DNA of 64,000 bases from Primula veris (GCA_963682055.1 OY821750.1:31856081-31920080), one strand, 5' to 3'; numbered from the stretch's first letter, positions 25,132 through 39,166 are shown. Numbers and translations are program-made. Notes: generated by a model from the letters alone, not told the origin.

Positions 25132-27768
25132 GATAAGAAAAAGGTACCAAAAACCCTTACCTATATTTTGCTTTAGCTCCTCAAAGATGGCATGTTTATC
25201 AAGAATGGTTTTAAAGGTTGATAGGGGATAAATGTTTCACCTCTAAACTACACATATCTTTGTCATAAATGGCTTTGGCGGTTTGTTTGCAGCTTTCATT
25301 TAATATATAGCAATTAACTCAAGAAAGGTGAACAGTGAACTTGAGCATTTTTAAAATAAACATGCAAAAACTAAGGTGAAAATCTCAACCTTAGGCTATA
25401 TACTAAACATGTAACAAAATAGATGTGGTAAAATGTGGAAGATAGAAAGAGTTTGTTAAGAGAATGAATATGAGTGTGAGGATACCTTACAGTTGCAGAC
25501 ACTAAAAAACAATTAACAACAGAACAAAATTTATAATTGTTGTCTTTGTTGGAATTTGGTGCTTACTGCTCAGTCTGCAATATTTTAATTGGCATTATGA
25601 GTCCTGTGTTTCTAATGTCAGTTTTGATTTTTATTGGTGTTTTTTTCTTCTAAAATTTGTGGACTAGTGTTTTAGAACAAATTTGTGTACATGCATGTAA
25701 CTATCATGATGCAGCACTAGTCAAATGAATGAGGGTAGGACAACATGTGACAAAATTTAAATAGGAAAAATACTGGCTGGAGATTTTAAAATTAATAACA
25801 CATTTCAATCATAGCTCATTATTCTATTTCCATATTTTGGAAAAACTGAAGATTATTTCCTTTTAAGTACATTTTAAAGTTAAAAAATGTAAATAATTTT
25901 TAAGAATATCAACCAGAAAACTTGTTATTTTCTTCTTTAGCTATATTTCATCCTCATAATCTACCATAATATTGATGTCTTTAACTTTGAGTGCTTTTGC
26001 AGTTAAAACTTGAGAGATATTGCTAGTTGGTAGGTGACAAAGTGGTTGTTAAATCTCAAATAAATTGGCTTCTGTATTTTTTTTTTACAAATAATGATTT
26101 GATTGGAATTATTTCCAATAGTTATAGTAGTTGGTTGGTGATAGTAGACTTGGTACTTATATGTTGCGGTGGTAATGTGAAAAAAAGGTGAGAAATTAAA
26201 ATGTAAAGGGAATTAAGTAACTAATTAATGAAATTGGTGTAGCACCATCCAATGTTTTTCCTCCACTTCCTTATGAAGTCAAATAAAGCAGGTGAGTGAT
26301 GATCAATATGAATAAGAATAGGAGTGTGGGTAACAATAAATAGCACTTATGTTTCATGTGTTATGATTGTTTAAACTTTGAACTATATATCTTATCATGT
26401 TCTTGCTATACATATGATGTGTTCAGTGACCTAACTAGAAGTTTTCTTTTCCCCTTAATTATGGAAGAGCTGAAATGCTAAAACAGATATAAAAAAAAAA
26501 AAAAAAGGATACGTAGAATCAGTCTTTTTCTCGATATGTGGGGTGTTCGAGTCCATTTTAGTCTGTTACTGGTTATTTCTTTGGATAGGTTTGCTTGATT
26601 TGTTACTTAATTAGATACCTGGATTTAATAGGCGTCTTATCACTTTTATAGAAGCCTTAAAGCTTTTTAAGATGGAAGATGGGAGTAACGCGATATGCAC
26701 CCTCTTCTTATACATTTTTTACCGGATAATCTACATTGGAAGACCAAAAGTCCCTACAAAGAGCGAGACGTCACCTATATACATAGCGTCCTTTGGTCTT
26801 TTGCCGCGGAATGCAGAAAAAGTTTGTATTATAAATGTGTAAAGTAGACATTATTTATCCATGAAATGTGGAAACAATCATACAAATACTTGTTAAGCAT
26901 AATAGGATAAGAGACATCAGATAAGGGAAACAAGAATGTTGTAACTTGTACTACATCTATTTTAGCCACACTTTGAAGAAATTATATTATCATGCCAAGT
27001 CTTTTTTTTCTTCCCGTGCTAGTTACAGTACACTTGATGTGACAAAAGTTGGATACATTATTTGGTATTCACATGTTACTAGTAAATAAAATTGAGAATT
27101 TTGTTTCTAACCCCACTTTCTCCCTTTCTCACTCTCTAAGTAGTGCTTAAGACAATTTGAGTTCTCATCATGACTTGAAATAATGTCACCATACACTAGA
27201 AAAATTGAAAGGATATAACAAAAAAAAAAAAACAGTTCTTACACTTCCTTGCTTAAGGATTCCCATGTAAAAGAATTTCAGTAATTTTTTGAGTTTAAGC
27301 CAGAATTATGCACACTTGAATATCTACAAATGGGAAATAAAAAAAATAGATGTACATTACTTGTAGTACGAACGTAAATACAGGCTGCTGCGTCACAATG
27401 GTTTAAGAAGATTTTACGAAAAGCCCCCAAGAAAATCATAAATGAAAATAAACGAGAGAAAGAAAAAATGAATATAAACAAATCAAAAAGAAATATCAGG
27501 ATAAATATTTAATTTCTTATGGCCAATACAACGTTTCTACAAATAACAATTACATTAATAAAAGTGATCCAACTTCCAGACAGGGGAAAACCAAACAGTA
27601 ACGCCAAAAAAACTATTTTAAACAAAATTGTTCTCAAACAAAACTATTGTGCTCAGCACATTCTCGCGATTATTATTAATTTCATACTATAACAAGTTGT
27701 CTAAAAAAATTGAAGGAAAAAAAAAAGAGGTTCTAACGGAGTTGGTTTGCAGATCATATCCTGTAGGG
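25132..27768. other. Intergenic between RLK promoter and UBP 3' end
   Basis: The first ~300 bp are the RLK 5' region; a TATA-like CTATATATTA lies on the minus strand at 25301-25310, about 170 bp above the start codon. The rest is AT-rich without supported coding sequence. A-runs occur near 26491 and 27221. The last ~60 bp would hold the UBP 3' UTR. Confidence 0.45.
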
Positions 27769-30700
27769 TTAGTTTGCGGATCTTGAGCGATCAAATTTTG
27801 TTTTTTTAAACTTGGTCTTCTGCATAGCAAATTCTTGAAATGGATTTGGTCCCCCAAATTCTATAATGTTGGTTTTTACTTTCTTTCTCTTCCCTTGGTC
27901 GTACTCTTCATCCCTGGAAAATGAATATGAACTCATCAGTAAGAAGCAGAAATTGTATTTTAGTTAGGGATCTGTTAACTTCTAATCTTCACTTGTCTAG
28001 TTGCAGCTGATCAAAGAAAATTCGGTTCTTTTCACTTGCAACTTTTGCCATTTACAGGCTGAAACCGGAAAAATTGAGCTTTAAATATAAACAAGCAAGT
28101 TCAATCCAACTTTTAAGCAAATAAAAAATTAAAGCTGTAGGCAAACGAGGTGTGATTTTCACTGTTTCTTCCTTTTTGGAAACGAGACTAAAATAATCCA
28201 CAAGTAACACAATGTAATTACCAAAAAACTTTGATGCTCTGAGTGATTTACAATATGGTTCTTAAAGTTTTGGAAGAATACTAGATAAGTTAATGGAGTG
28301 CATTTCCAGTTAGAGGGTAATACCTTATCCTTGTTTTAAAGTTTAATTTTTTTAAAAGGGGACATTTTCAGATTATCAAAGGAAGGGTAATCACTGAAAC
28401 TGCTCATATGCTTTAGTTTTATTAGCAAAAAGAATAACACATGGATCATGGCCCTACAATTACATCATTAGAAAGTTTGAGGAACACATGATATATCAGA
28501 GAATATTCATATATATAAGCAAGATTCACTCACCATTCGTCGCCAATATAACCAATAGTGGCAGGCTTTTCAACATCTCTTCCAATGATTTGTGAAGGTT
28601 GCTCCGTCTCATCCCATCGTGCAACTGTAGTTACAAAATATAAATATTATTTAGTAAATGTTGGGGAGAAAATCATCAATACTTATATACAAACTGTCCA
28701 AAGTGATTAGAGAACCGAGCAGATTCGGAAGGCGAGTATTTTGGTTTAAAGCCAAATCTGAGTTATTCAGCGCAACTATGCATTAATGATATATAAAAAC
28801 AGAAAATGGAAGTACTCACCGATTGTCTCCTCCAACCCTCTGGTAAGCAGACTCATTATACCAGTCTGCACATGTCCTTCTCTTCCAACTGAACCCTTTC
28901 TATCTGAAGCAGAACTAGAGATAGATTGTGGCGGCGTATCTATTACAACAGCGGCATCATTTTGACCGAAATTCTCTCTTAATTTTTCATCATTAACTCC
29001 CTCGGTCGAACTATTATTCTTCGCAGTAGAAATTTTCTGTTTCTTGCTTGAACATAGTTTTGAACTCTTCTTGTGAGACTTAACTGTAACAGGCAATGGC
29101 CTAGTTACTTCAGATGTTGATGGCCCAAAAGTATCTTGAGAGAGAATGTCAATCTTGAGAGCAGACCGTTTTTTACTCTTTCTCTTCATTTTCTTCCGAG
29201 AAATAAAGGCTGTACCCAGAATAAAGCCTGAGCTAAGGCGTGTTGTACCAATTTGTCTTCTCCGAAGTCTTTTCTTCAATTTCCTTTGGCTTTTATGAGA
29301 AGAGGCCTTGGTGGGAACAGGGATAATTGTTGTCGACTCCAGGTTTAGTTTAATTTTCTTATTGCTTTCACTGTCGGTGCTTTCTTTTGAAGAACCTCCA
29401 ACCTAACAAAAATGGAAATTAAAAGTGAATAATTTTAAGATTGAAAAGTAAAAGGGATACTCATAATTTTGTGCAATAATATATACTGTGATTAGTAAAC
29501 CAAGCTACAAGAGTTAGAAAATAGTACCCAACCTAACATTTTTTCCGGTTTGTATACTGCATAGGAAAACACCATAGGAGAGTATACAAAAGCACAAACT
29601 AAGACAGGAAAAGTATTGTAGGAGAGTATACAAAAGCACAAATATTGTTTAAAACGTTCACTGTTCTTAAATAATTAGAACCTTAACCAAATTTTTCCGA
29701 TTTGGTACACTACATGTAATTTTGTAGATTGATTTACAAGATTGAATCAGATGATACGCTGCTATAAAACAAAAAACTAAAGTAAGTAATATTAACAAGC
29801 CTCACCCAAACAGCTTAATTTTTTTAATAAGCTGGTAAAATTTTAGCAAAGATTTCAAGTCTCACGACATCACTCAGTTACAAATTTGCACTTGATTGGC
29901 CAGAACATTGCCACAGGTGAGGGGGATTTGAAGACAATGAGTAACATTTGTGACACCTCAACAGCTCAAGTTTTTAGGTGAGATGGTTTTAGCAAGCATA
30001 TTATCTAACAGAAACAGAGCAAAAATAAAATAGCGAAGGAACAGGCACCTGAATATCTACATGGACTGGTGCTTCTACTAGACTTGAAGGGTCTGATATC
30101 TTGGATATTTTCTCATCACAATCCTGCAGCAAAATTTTACTACGAATAAGTAATAAGACACTGAAAATATAATCAAAAGTACTGAAAGTCAACAACTAAC
30201 CAAGAGTCTAGGAGGCGAAAATAAATATTAAAACTGAGACGATAAATCAAGACATACCTTCAGGGGAATTCCATCTTTAATACAGAAATCAACAGAAGAG
30301 CTAATATTTGCATTGCTTTCCATACTTTTGGCTACTGGGTCGCTCATATTTTTCACCTCATTCGAACTATGATTGTTAATCACATTTAAGAGAGAGTTGG
30401 TATTTGGTACCAAGTCACTTGGATTCTTATCCTTGCTCTTATCCTTATTGCATTGATTAATTTCATTACCATTTGCAACGAACGCCACATTACTGATTTG
30501 ACCAACAGGTCTATTAGAGATGTCTGATTGTGTCGACAAATATTCACCATTCGAGAGCCCTTTTATCTTATCCTTCATTGCTGGCATTACAGAAGATGCA
30601 TTGGATTGTGCTTCTTTTTCAAGAGATGAGCTGGCAGCTGCGGATTCTTGAATAGATTTTCCCTTGGTGAGAGATTCTTTTAATGCAACATCTACTCGAG

Positions 30701-33700
30701 ATAAACCAGGGAGAGGGTGCAAGCTTTCGATATTGGTATCAGCTGGGGTATTTTGAAATTTCATTGAAACTTGATTATTGAAGTTCGATTGCATTCTATT
30801 TCCCATGGCATTTAAGATCATACTTTGTGCTTGACCAACATCAACAGGCTTCTTCGGAATGACATTTTTACGATCACGGACATAGAACAACATGTATGCC
30901 CTCTCCTCCAAAACCCTATTTTGGCTTACATTGCGAACCTGAATAACAACTCATTATTAGAAGAAAAAGTAAAAACTTAATCGAAATATGCAACAAGGAA
31001 AATCACTTTTTTACCACAGCTCATCAGCCTTACACAATTAGAACACCAATCAACACGAAATCCAATAAATTATATACCAACCTATCAAAAATCACAGTTT
31101 TAAACGCCAATCTATGAAAAATATCGAACATTTGGTACACCAGCCTATAAAATGCAGGAGTGTTTAACATTTCAAATTTCAGGGTTGGTTTGGTAATTGT
31201 TTTAACTTTTTTTTAATATTACACTAGCCTGATCAAACAATAAGTACACAACTTCTGCTTTTGAGTTAAAATATTATTTCTAGTGTACTTTTTGTTTGAT
31301 TTTGTGCAGTAGGGTCAAATTGTGATTTTTCCTAGTAAAATGTACCAAGTGTTGAAAGCCATAAAAACAACATTTTCCAACTAAAGAAGTCACAAAGTTA
31401 TCGAGAACAAAACGCTAAAAAGAGAAAGGGTATATTACCATATGGTCATCAAGGGAATACCACATGCCACTTGATGTGCGAACAAAGCAATAGTAATGAC
31501 CAGAGTGTGTGCTACCACCGTAATGTACAAGAACGCCATAAAGAGTATACTTCAAATCACCATCCTGCCATTTAAAATAATAAACTAGAGTTAAATAGAC
31601 AAACTAAGGTGAAATCTGGCAACAGTCCCACCCTACAAAATAACGTTGTGGTTTAATCCCCATAGTTTCAATTGCAAAACTAACGATCTCCATAGATTGT
31701 GAAAGTTACATTAATATCCCCCTTCTTTTAAACAACACTATTGTTCCCCATATTAAGGGAACCCAGTAACTACAGGGACCAATACTTTGTGAACAGAACT
31801 ATGAGGACCACCTCTGTAAAGTTAAACGGATAAACGACGAGTGGTAGTGTTCCTACTGAAACTATCAACACCGAATCAGCATTTTGCATTAATAAGGAAA
31901 CATTTGAAGCAATCCACTCAACTACGACCTTCTTTGGTTGCACCTTCTAAATTTAGATTCTTTAGTTTTTTATTTTAAAGCTAGCTTTTATCTAGTTAAC
32001 CAGCTTACAGGCTCAGCTTTCCATGTTTCCGCCAGAAAAAAGCTACAAGCTACAAGCAGCATGGGACTAGCTTTTTTATCTCAGGCTCAAATAATACAGC
32101 TTATCTGCTTAAAAGCTGCAGCCAAACAGGCCAAGTATCAAAATCAAGTAACTAAGTAACTTTTATCAAAAATAATTAAATCAGAATACTTACATATGCA
32201 CCGGTGACATAAGGCTTCAAGTCCAATGTGGGACTAAAATGAACTTTTTTGTCGATCTTTTGACCCGGTTGATGACAGCCAAACCTCTTCAGATGAACAT
32301 TAAGAACATAAGGAGCTTTGTGTATCGATAATTGCTTAAGAGCTTTTACTTTTTGCTTGCATTTTTGACACTGGTATTCTCTTGCTCCGCCATCCAAATA
32401 TTCTTTTGCGGTGAAGTGTTGCAGTGCTTTATGTAAGGAATCCGCCTTGTTAATTTCAAGGCTTAAATCCAAAAAAGGATCAAACTTGTCCGAACAAAAC
32501 GAGCATTGCGTGCACTTCACCTGAATATAAATAATAGTAACAATAAAGAAAGATAATGAGATTCTTTTCCTTGAAGAGTATAGCTGGATCCTCGACCTCT
32601 GTTATGATGAACTGTATTCATTATCCTACGATAAGTTTGGCCTATTTCAAGTTTAAAATTTTAGACTGGGTAGGTAAAAGGACCCAATTAGGAGTCAATA
32701 GAGGTAAAGGAAGTGAAAGTACACAAGCTAAAAAAGTAGAACCAAGTTACAAACATAGTATCGAGGGTTATGTGACAACTACAAAGCTATTAAGAATTTG
32801 GTGACTATGGAGATTCATCTACAATTTCCAAAAAAAAGGTCATTTCCTAGCGCAACAGTCTAATTCTATAATTGCCCTTCGAGAGATGATTAGGGCATGA
32901 AATAAAATAGTTATTTTATTATGTTAGTTTAGCAGTGAATTTCAACATTTCCTTCACTAAATTGTAATTCTTTACCTTATAGTTTGATGTGGAACAATTA
33001 GCTGAGAAATTCATTTCTCAGTTAGAAAAGAAGCAAGCAAAGAGTTTCAAGAAAACCAAGGGTTTTTAATAAGTTTAATAATTATTAAGTCTAGATTCAT
33101 AAGTTATAAATAAGGGATTTCAAAGGTTGTTCATGAATGTGTGTATTCATGTATGGCTATTAAATATAGACTTTGGTCATTCATCAAATATTGAAATAAA
33201 ATAAAGTTTGAAAGTTTCTCTATCTAGAGATTATCTCGTTTCTGGTGGATTCCAGAGGTTATTATCCGTCCGTTTGAGCGAAATTCAAACAACACCCATT
33301 CGTGTGTTTACGAACAAGAATTTTTTATTTGTTATCGCTTCCGTTCTGCGTCATAGTTCCTTCTTGTTTAATGAGATATCAGATATATCCAGAAAATCAT
33401 CTCAAAATAACTGTTATCATCCTTTCACTTAGCTGATAGCTCAAATCTTTTGTTCAACAACCCCAAATTCAAATCCTACGTAGGTTCTTCACAATATATT
33501 ATAGAAAAGTTCAACAGGAATGTGCAAAGGCAAGAAATCTACGGCCTTGTTTATTTGAAACTTTTAAGCTCAGCTCTATTATTTCTTGGCTGCAAGCCAG
33601 ACCACATTTGTATGACCATCTTAGGAGAGAGCTTATATTGGCTTTGGGGCATGAAAGGGCTAAAAGCATTGAGCTGAATGAACCTAGCTTTTCTCAATCT

Positions 33701-36700
33701 CCAACAAAATAAGCTTATTTTCTAAAAAGCTGCAGCCAAATGTTAAGATTTGCAAGTTTTGGCCTGAAAAAGGCAGAATAACCAAAGCCTTTTATTCAAC
33801 TCGTATAGCTTGATGGTTTGTTTGAAAGCTGCAACCAAACAAGACTAAGAAAGTTTTTTGGCTTTTGGCCTGAAAATGCTAGAAACTATAAGACCCTCAT
33901 GCTTTGTCTCAACCTCAAAGAAATTCCTCTTATTTACTTAAAAGATACAACCAAAAAAAGCTTTGTTTTAATGCAGCTTTTAAGCACAACATTTTCGTTC
34001 TATATTTGGGTTAAAATCTAGACCCCATCTGGTTCGCCAATTACGATTTTTTTTGCCTGACAAGGCATGCAACTTTTCAGTTGAATGAACTTTTATTTTT
34101 GGTAAAGTATTGTATGAACCTCATTTTTTCTTTGAATCTCGACGAATCCAGCTTATTTTGTCTAAAAGCTGCAGCCAAACAAGCTGAATGTGCCAGATGA
34201 CTCTTAACATCTAAAGCTCCAGCATAGTTGCTTAGAAGCTACAGCTAAACAATACCATTATGGGAAATCACCTGGCTACGAAGCCGACCACCAAATATCT
34301 TGTGGACTAAGCTTCTCTCAAATGCGTTTGGTGATTCACTTGGCACTCCTGAGGGTAAGCAACACTTGTGCATAGATTCCAATAAATTTACCATATATTC
34401 GTGAGCATCTTCTTGTCTCGCATTTCGGAAATTACGAGATATGCCTAAGAACATTGTCAAGGACTACAAAAATTCTTCAAAACAACAAGACAAAAGGAAT
34501 ATTTTAATTCATGTTTGGTTGATCTTTTCAGCCAACACTTTGCGTTTCGCTTAAAAGCTGGGCTGAATGTGGTTGAGCGGCTCAAAAGCTAAAATTTTCT
34601 GAATCTTTTAGCCTGAAAAAAGGTAGAAGCTTTAAACTATTAAAAACATAGCTTATTCTCTTTCTAAGGCCACAACCGAACAAGTCTGGACATGAGTGAA
34701 GGACTTATTCTTTTTTTTATGTTTATCTCATAGCAGGAATTTCCAATGACACAGTGTGCACAAACCGGAAATTTTGTTCTATTGCTTATCAAATTTTCAA
34801 TACTATTGATAAAAAAAAATTGGCACAGAAATGAAAGACGCCTTTATGCAATAATAGTCCTGGAGAACTGAAAGACAGAAGAGAAAGAGGCAGTGTTCTA
34901 AAGGAGCAAGGAGAGTTCTAGGCGGAAGTAGGTCGCCTGACGCCTTATTCCGCTTAATCCCACTTAATAACCTAGGCTCTGCCCACCACCTAATTTCCGC
35001 CTAGACTCGCTTTTTTAAATACTAGAAAGAGGAAATACAGAGTGTGCATGCCTCCTGATAATATATGGTGAAAAGCCAAAACTCCCAAGTGCTCTACATC
35101 ATATAACTGCAAAGCAAAACTTAAATGATTCAATCACTAAATAGTAAACTTCTATATATACATATAAATATGCGCATTGTCAACTAATAGATTTGAACAT
35201 AAAGGATACACCGCAAGTTTGAAACAAGGTCCTTTGGTGCTAAAGATCTCCCACTGGATTGAAGAGCACGGCTAACATGATTTTGGATAGCACATAAAGC
35301 ACAAAATCCAGATTTACGACCTGTATAAGGTACAATTAAGACAATTTGATTAAAAAAAACATAGTCAACACGCAAAAAGATGCCAAATATGAAAGAATGA
35401 AGATGAACAGAGAATTCAAATTCAGTAACATTGCAAACATTTCAAAAAAAAATTCAAGAAACAAAACTCACAGGAAATTTTATGGCTTCCACTTTGCAAA
35501 TAGGCTGCTAGAGGCTCGGTATATGTTAGACACTGCAATACTGAATTGAGGAAACAAGTATTCCCAAGGTTTTCCAATCCAGCACCCTTGAAAAAATCAT
35601 ATCAAGTTAGATTACATGATGATTTCCACAAAAATCTGAAACTCAATGAAGTACAGAGCAAAATTTACAGACAAAATAAAGGGCGATACAAACATTTGCT
35701 GTTACAATGAAAGATGATAAGCATTCACAAAGTTCCATTTTTATGCTTGTCTCTAAAATGCGAATAAAAATGCCATGTTTTCATATATATTATTGTCATT
35801 TTAACTTTAGATCAACATTAGCAATACATAACCTACAAGCAATCATACATTATCAACAGTCCATGGTAAGAATTTTAAAGGTAACTTAACAAAACAGTCT
35901 AGCAATATGAAATGAAATGAAAGGAGAGTAATTCCATCACTTTTTATCACTTACATTCTCTTCTCAACACAAAATAACATAGAAGAAACCAGAAACCTAA
36001 TAAATCCAATTAAATTAAAAAGGAAGCTCTTACAATCCTCATCACAGTAAACCCAATGCTGAACTCCAGACCAATCCCAACCTGCAAGCCCATAACTAAT
36101 GACCCGCGCCGAATAAGACCATGACCCAACCCCGCTTCATTATTTTTATATTATCCAAATTTGCTGTTGGGTAATATCTCGAGCTAAACCCAATTTTTCC
36201 TTTATTAAATTCTAGTTCCTAACACAAAATACCAACTTAATCCAACACTACTCAAAAAACATAATAAACCCAACAAATCAAAGTGACAAAAAGCTTCACA
36301 ATTCTCCTCACAGTAAACCCAAACTGGGCTCAACTAAATACTGCATAATATGTAAAATACCAAATTAATCGTAACATTCACAATTTACCACTTTGATATT
36401 CAAATTTCTGGTTCCACCACCATTTTTTTAAAAAACTAATTCAATCTATTAAGCCTAAAAATCACATTTTACCACAAAACATCATCCATAATCAACGTTA
36501 CAAGCAAAATACTAAAACCCATTATATTTACATATATGGGAAAAGAAGGCTTACAATTCTCCTCATAGTGAACATACAAATAAATATAATACATAAACAA
36601 AAACACTAATTCAATCTTATAGTGAAGCCAAAGGTGAGCTCAGGATCAACTCCAACTTCAAACCCGGTAGCCGCTGACCCGTCCCGAAGAAGCCCGACTT

Positions 36701-37025
36701 CATTTTTACTAATATTATTATCCGAATTATTATTATTACCTGTTTTTGTTGTAGTTGGGTTTAATGTCTCGAGCTTAAATCCGTTTTTGCCTTTATTAAA
36801 CCCGTTAAACTGTCCTTTAGCTTGTAAAAACTCAATCTTACGGTGGACCAAAACATAACAAACCCAACAAATAAATTTCACAAAAAAAAAACTAATTCAA
36901 TCTTATAAAGCCTAAAGTTCACATTTTTACTACAAAATATCACCCATACTCAACACTACACACAAAATACTAAAAACCTACACACACACACTGACACTGA
37001 CACTGACACTGACACTGACACACAA

Positions 37026-37061
<36 letters not shown>

Positions 37062-38882
37062 CTACATAACACAAAATACCAACTTAACCAACGCTACCCA
37101 CAAAACATAACAAACCCAACAAACCAAATTTCACAAAAGACACTAATTTAATCTTACAAAGCCTAAAGTTAACATTTACTAATAACCCAAAAAGCTATAC
37201 ATACAACATATACACACAAAATACTAAAACCCCAAAAAACTATACACACATATAAATATTAAAAAAATAAAAAAAAAAGACTTACAATTCTCCTCATAGT
37301 GAAGCCAAAGCTGTGGTCCAGCTCAAAATCTTGAGTTAAAACCCATTACAGATGACCCGATAGCAGCTGACCCGACTTCGTTTTTATTACTAATACAATT
37401 ATTATTATTAATATTATCTGCTGTTAGGTTTAATGTCTCGAGCTTAAACCCGTTTTTGCCTTTTATCAAATCCGGTGAAGTTTCTTTTAGCTGGTAAAAA
37501 CTCAATCTTACAGTCAAATAGAAAGAAAAAGTTCACATTTTTACCCTAATCAATACTACCCAAAAAAATGTAACTTACCCAACAAATCAAATTTCACAAA
37601 TAAAACACAAATTCAATCATAGAAAGCCTAAAGTTCACATTTTTACCACAAAATATCATCCATAATCAACACTACACACAAAATACTAAAAACCCAAAAA
37701 AACTATATATACATTAATACATATATATATTATACTTACAATTCTCCTCATAGTGAACCCAAAAGTGATCAGGATCAATCCCAACTTCAAACCCGATAGC
37801 AGCTGACCCGCCCCGAAGAAGTCCCACTTCATTTTTATTACTACCAATATTGTTATTATTATTATTATCTCTAGTTGGGTTTAATATTAAAGTTCACACA
37901 TTTACAACACGACACATAATTTCACCACCCCTCAAAACCAATTTCTATTAAAAACTAAACATTGTAAATTTCATAAAACACACCCAACAAATCAAATTTC
38001 ACAATAAACACTAATTGAATCATATAAAGCCTAAAGTTCACGTTTTACCACAAAATATCATCCATAATCAACACCACACACAAAAATATCAAAAACCCAA
38101 AAATTTAAAAAAAAAAGGCTTACGATTCTCCTCATAGTGAAGCCAAAGAGTTAAACCATAACAGCTGACCCTCCCCGTAACCCGATTTCATTTTTATTAC
38201 TAATACATATATTATTATCTGCTGTTGGGTTTAATGTCTCGAGTTTAAACCCGTTTTTTACCGTTATTAAACCCGTTGAAGTGTCGTTTGGCTGGTAAAA
38301 ACTCAATCTTACAGTGGAATAGAAAGACAAAATTCAAATTTTTACCCAACACAAAATACTAACTTAATCAACACTACCCACAAATCAAATTTCAAAAATA
38401 CAAAATACTAACTTAATCAACACTACCCACAAATCAAATTTCAAAAATAAAAAACACTAAAGTTTACATTCTACCACAAAACATCATCTGTAATCTACAC
38501 GACACAAAATACCGAATACCCAGAAAACTATACACCAACACACACATACACACACACACATATATATATGAAGAAAAAAAAATTAAAAAAGGCTTACAAT
38601 TCTCCTCATAGTGAAGCCAAAGCTGAGGTCCAGCTCAAAATCTTGAGTTAAACCGATAACAGATGACCCGCCCCGTAACCCGACTTCATTTTTATTACTA
38701 ATACAATTATTATTAATATTATTATTATTATTATTATTATTATCTGGTGTTGGGTTTAATGTCTCGAGTTTAAACCCGTTTTTACCCTTGTTAAATCCGG
38801 TAAATTGTCGTTTAGCTGGTAAAAACTCGATTTTACGGTGAAATAAAGATCCGTTTGGGGAAGGACCATTCTCCTCCACCAT
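27769..38882 (-). CDS. UBP23: Ubiquitin-specific protease, UBP23-like, 11 exons
   Basis: Minus-strand exons: 38882-38598, 35586-35472, 35320-35210, 34444-34272, 32520-32194, 31564-31439, 30938-30258, 30123-30049, 29402-28820, 28624-28534, 27913-27769. All junctions are GT-AG and close in frame, giving 903 aa against about 860 for Arabidopsis UBP23 (from memory). The product cleaves ubiquitin from proteins. The Cys box [11 protein letters not shown] has nucleophile Cys106; the His box THSGHYYC has His360, followed by LDD. Two CxxC pairs (CTQC at 231-234 and CQKC) form the zinc ribbon. NVHLKRF and [13 protein letters not shown] are typical of the UBP family. The C-terminal 520 residues are Ser/Lys-rich, with basic clusters that suggest nuclear or nucleolar targeting. 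Exon 1 encodes [18 protein letters not shown] and an Asn run from an AAT microsatellite. Intron 1 (3011 bp) carries five decayed exon-1 copies. Confidence 0.93.
30939..31438. other. UBP intron 6 with possible repeat
   Basis: This intron contains words CCAACCTATCAAAAATCACAG and AACCTAAA-like phrases that look like a dispersed AT-rich repeat. No exon is supported. Confidence 0.3.
33540..34700. repeat. Cluster of small hAT-like MITEs in UBP introns
   Basis: In UBP intron 4 and into intron 3, units begin with GGCCTTGTTTATTTGA-like ends and finish with AAGCTGCAGCCAAACAAG-like ends (about 33542-33745, 33810-34020, 34140-34255, 34515-34690). Other copies lie at 31930-32140, 44575-44800, 45865-46050, 60175-60375 and 63500-63660. 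The GTTTGGTTGCAGCTT / AAGCTGCAACCAAAC ends are inverted repeats. A rearranged cluster is likely. Confidence 0.55.
36025..38340 (-). repeat. Tandem array of decayed UBP exon-1 copies in intron 1
   Basis: On the minus strand the exon-1 core ([11 protein letters not shown]) recurs with its Asn run and SNKNEVGL segment at about 38330-38119, 37880-37734 (shortened), 37517-37281, 36870-36605 and 36210-36025. Seven donor-like motifs (CTATGAGGAGAATTGTAAG or near variants) lie at about 38594, 38119, 37734, 37281, 36551, 36290 and 36025; the first is the true exon-1 donor. Spacers also repeat (AAATATCATCCATAATCAAC). Only the 38882 copy has the ATG and full frame. The 36881-36606 copy keeps an open frame but has lost its own donor. 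Spliced inclusion cannot be judged from DNA alone. Confidence 0.85.
36975..37062. repeat. Compound microsatellite (CACTGA)n-(CA)n-(TA)n
   Basis: Five CACTGA-type hexamers run into CA and then TA repeats, inside the exon-1 array of the UBP gene. Length variation between individuals is likely. Confidence 0.9.
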
Positions 38883-38998
38883 TATATATATATATATATA
38901 TATATATAATTATATGTGAAAATTTCTATTATATAATTATATGTATATGTATGTGTGTGTTTGAGTGTGTGTTTTGTAGAGAGAGAGAGAGAGAGAGC
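38883..38998 (-). promoter_or_regulatory. UBP 5' flank: TA and GA microsatellites
   Basis: Immediately upstream of the UBP start codon are a TA run (38884-38908) and, 95 bp upstream, a GA/CT run (38977-38998; CT on the gene's strand). CT-rich tracts near plant transcription starts are common, so this is probably the core promoter or 5' UTR. No clear TATA outside the TA run. Confidence 0.4.
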
Positions 38999-39166
38999 CG
39001 CCAGGTTAAAAAAAAAAAACCCTACTATTTGAGTATTTTAGTTTACATCTTTGGTCCTTATATTTTCTTTTTATTGATACTTAGGGCTCGTTTGGTCGTA
39101 GAATTAAAAAGTACAAAAAGTATGCTTTTTTGAAATAGATGTGGAAAAATATACTTTTATTAACTA

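Noticed and set aside
35207..35320. Alternative UBP exon 3 end at 35212 (donor one codon earlier)
   Set aside because: It would put a TAA stop early in exon 4. The donor at 35209 restores LRCISRNF, which agrees with the family.
36622..36858. Plus-strand 78-codon frame opposite the UBP exon-1 copies
   Set aside because: It is the complement of a duplicated exon-1 copy on the minus strand and looks like no known protein.
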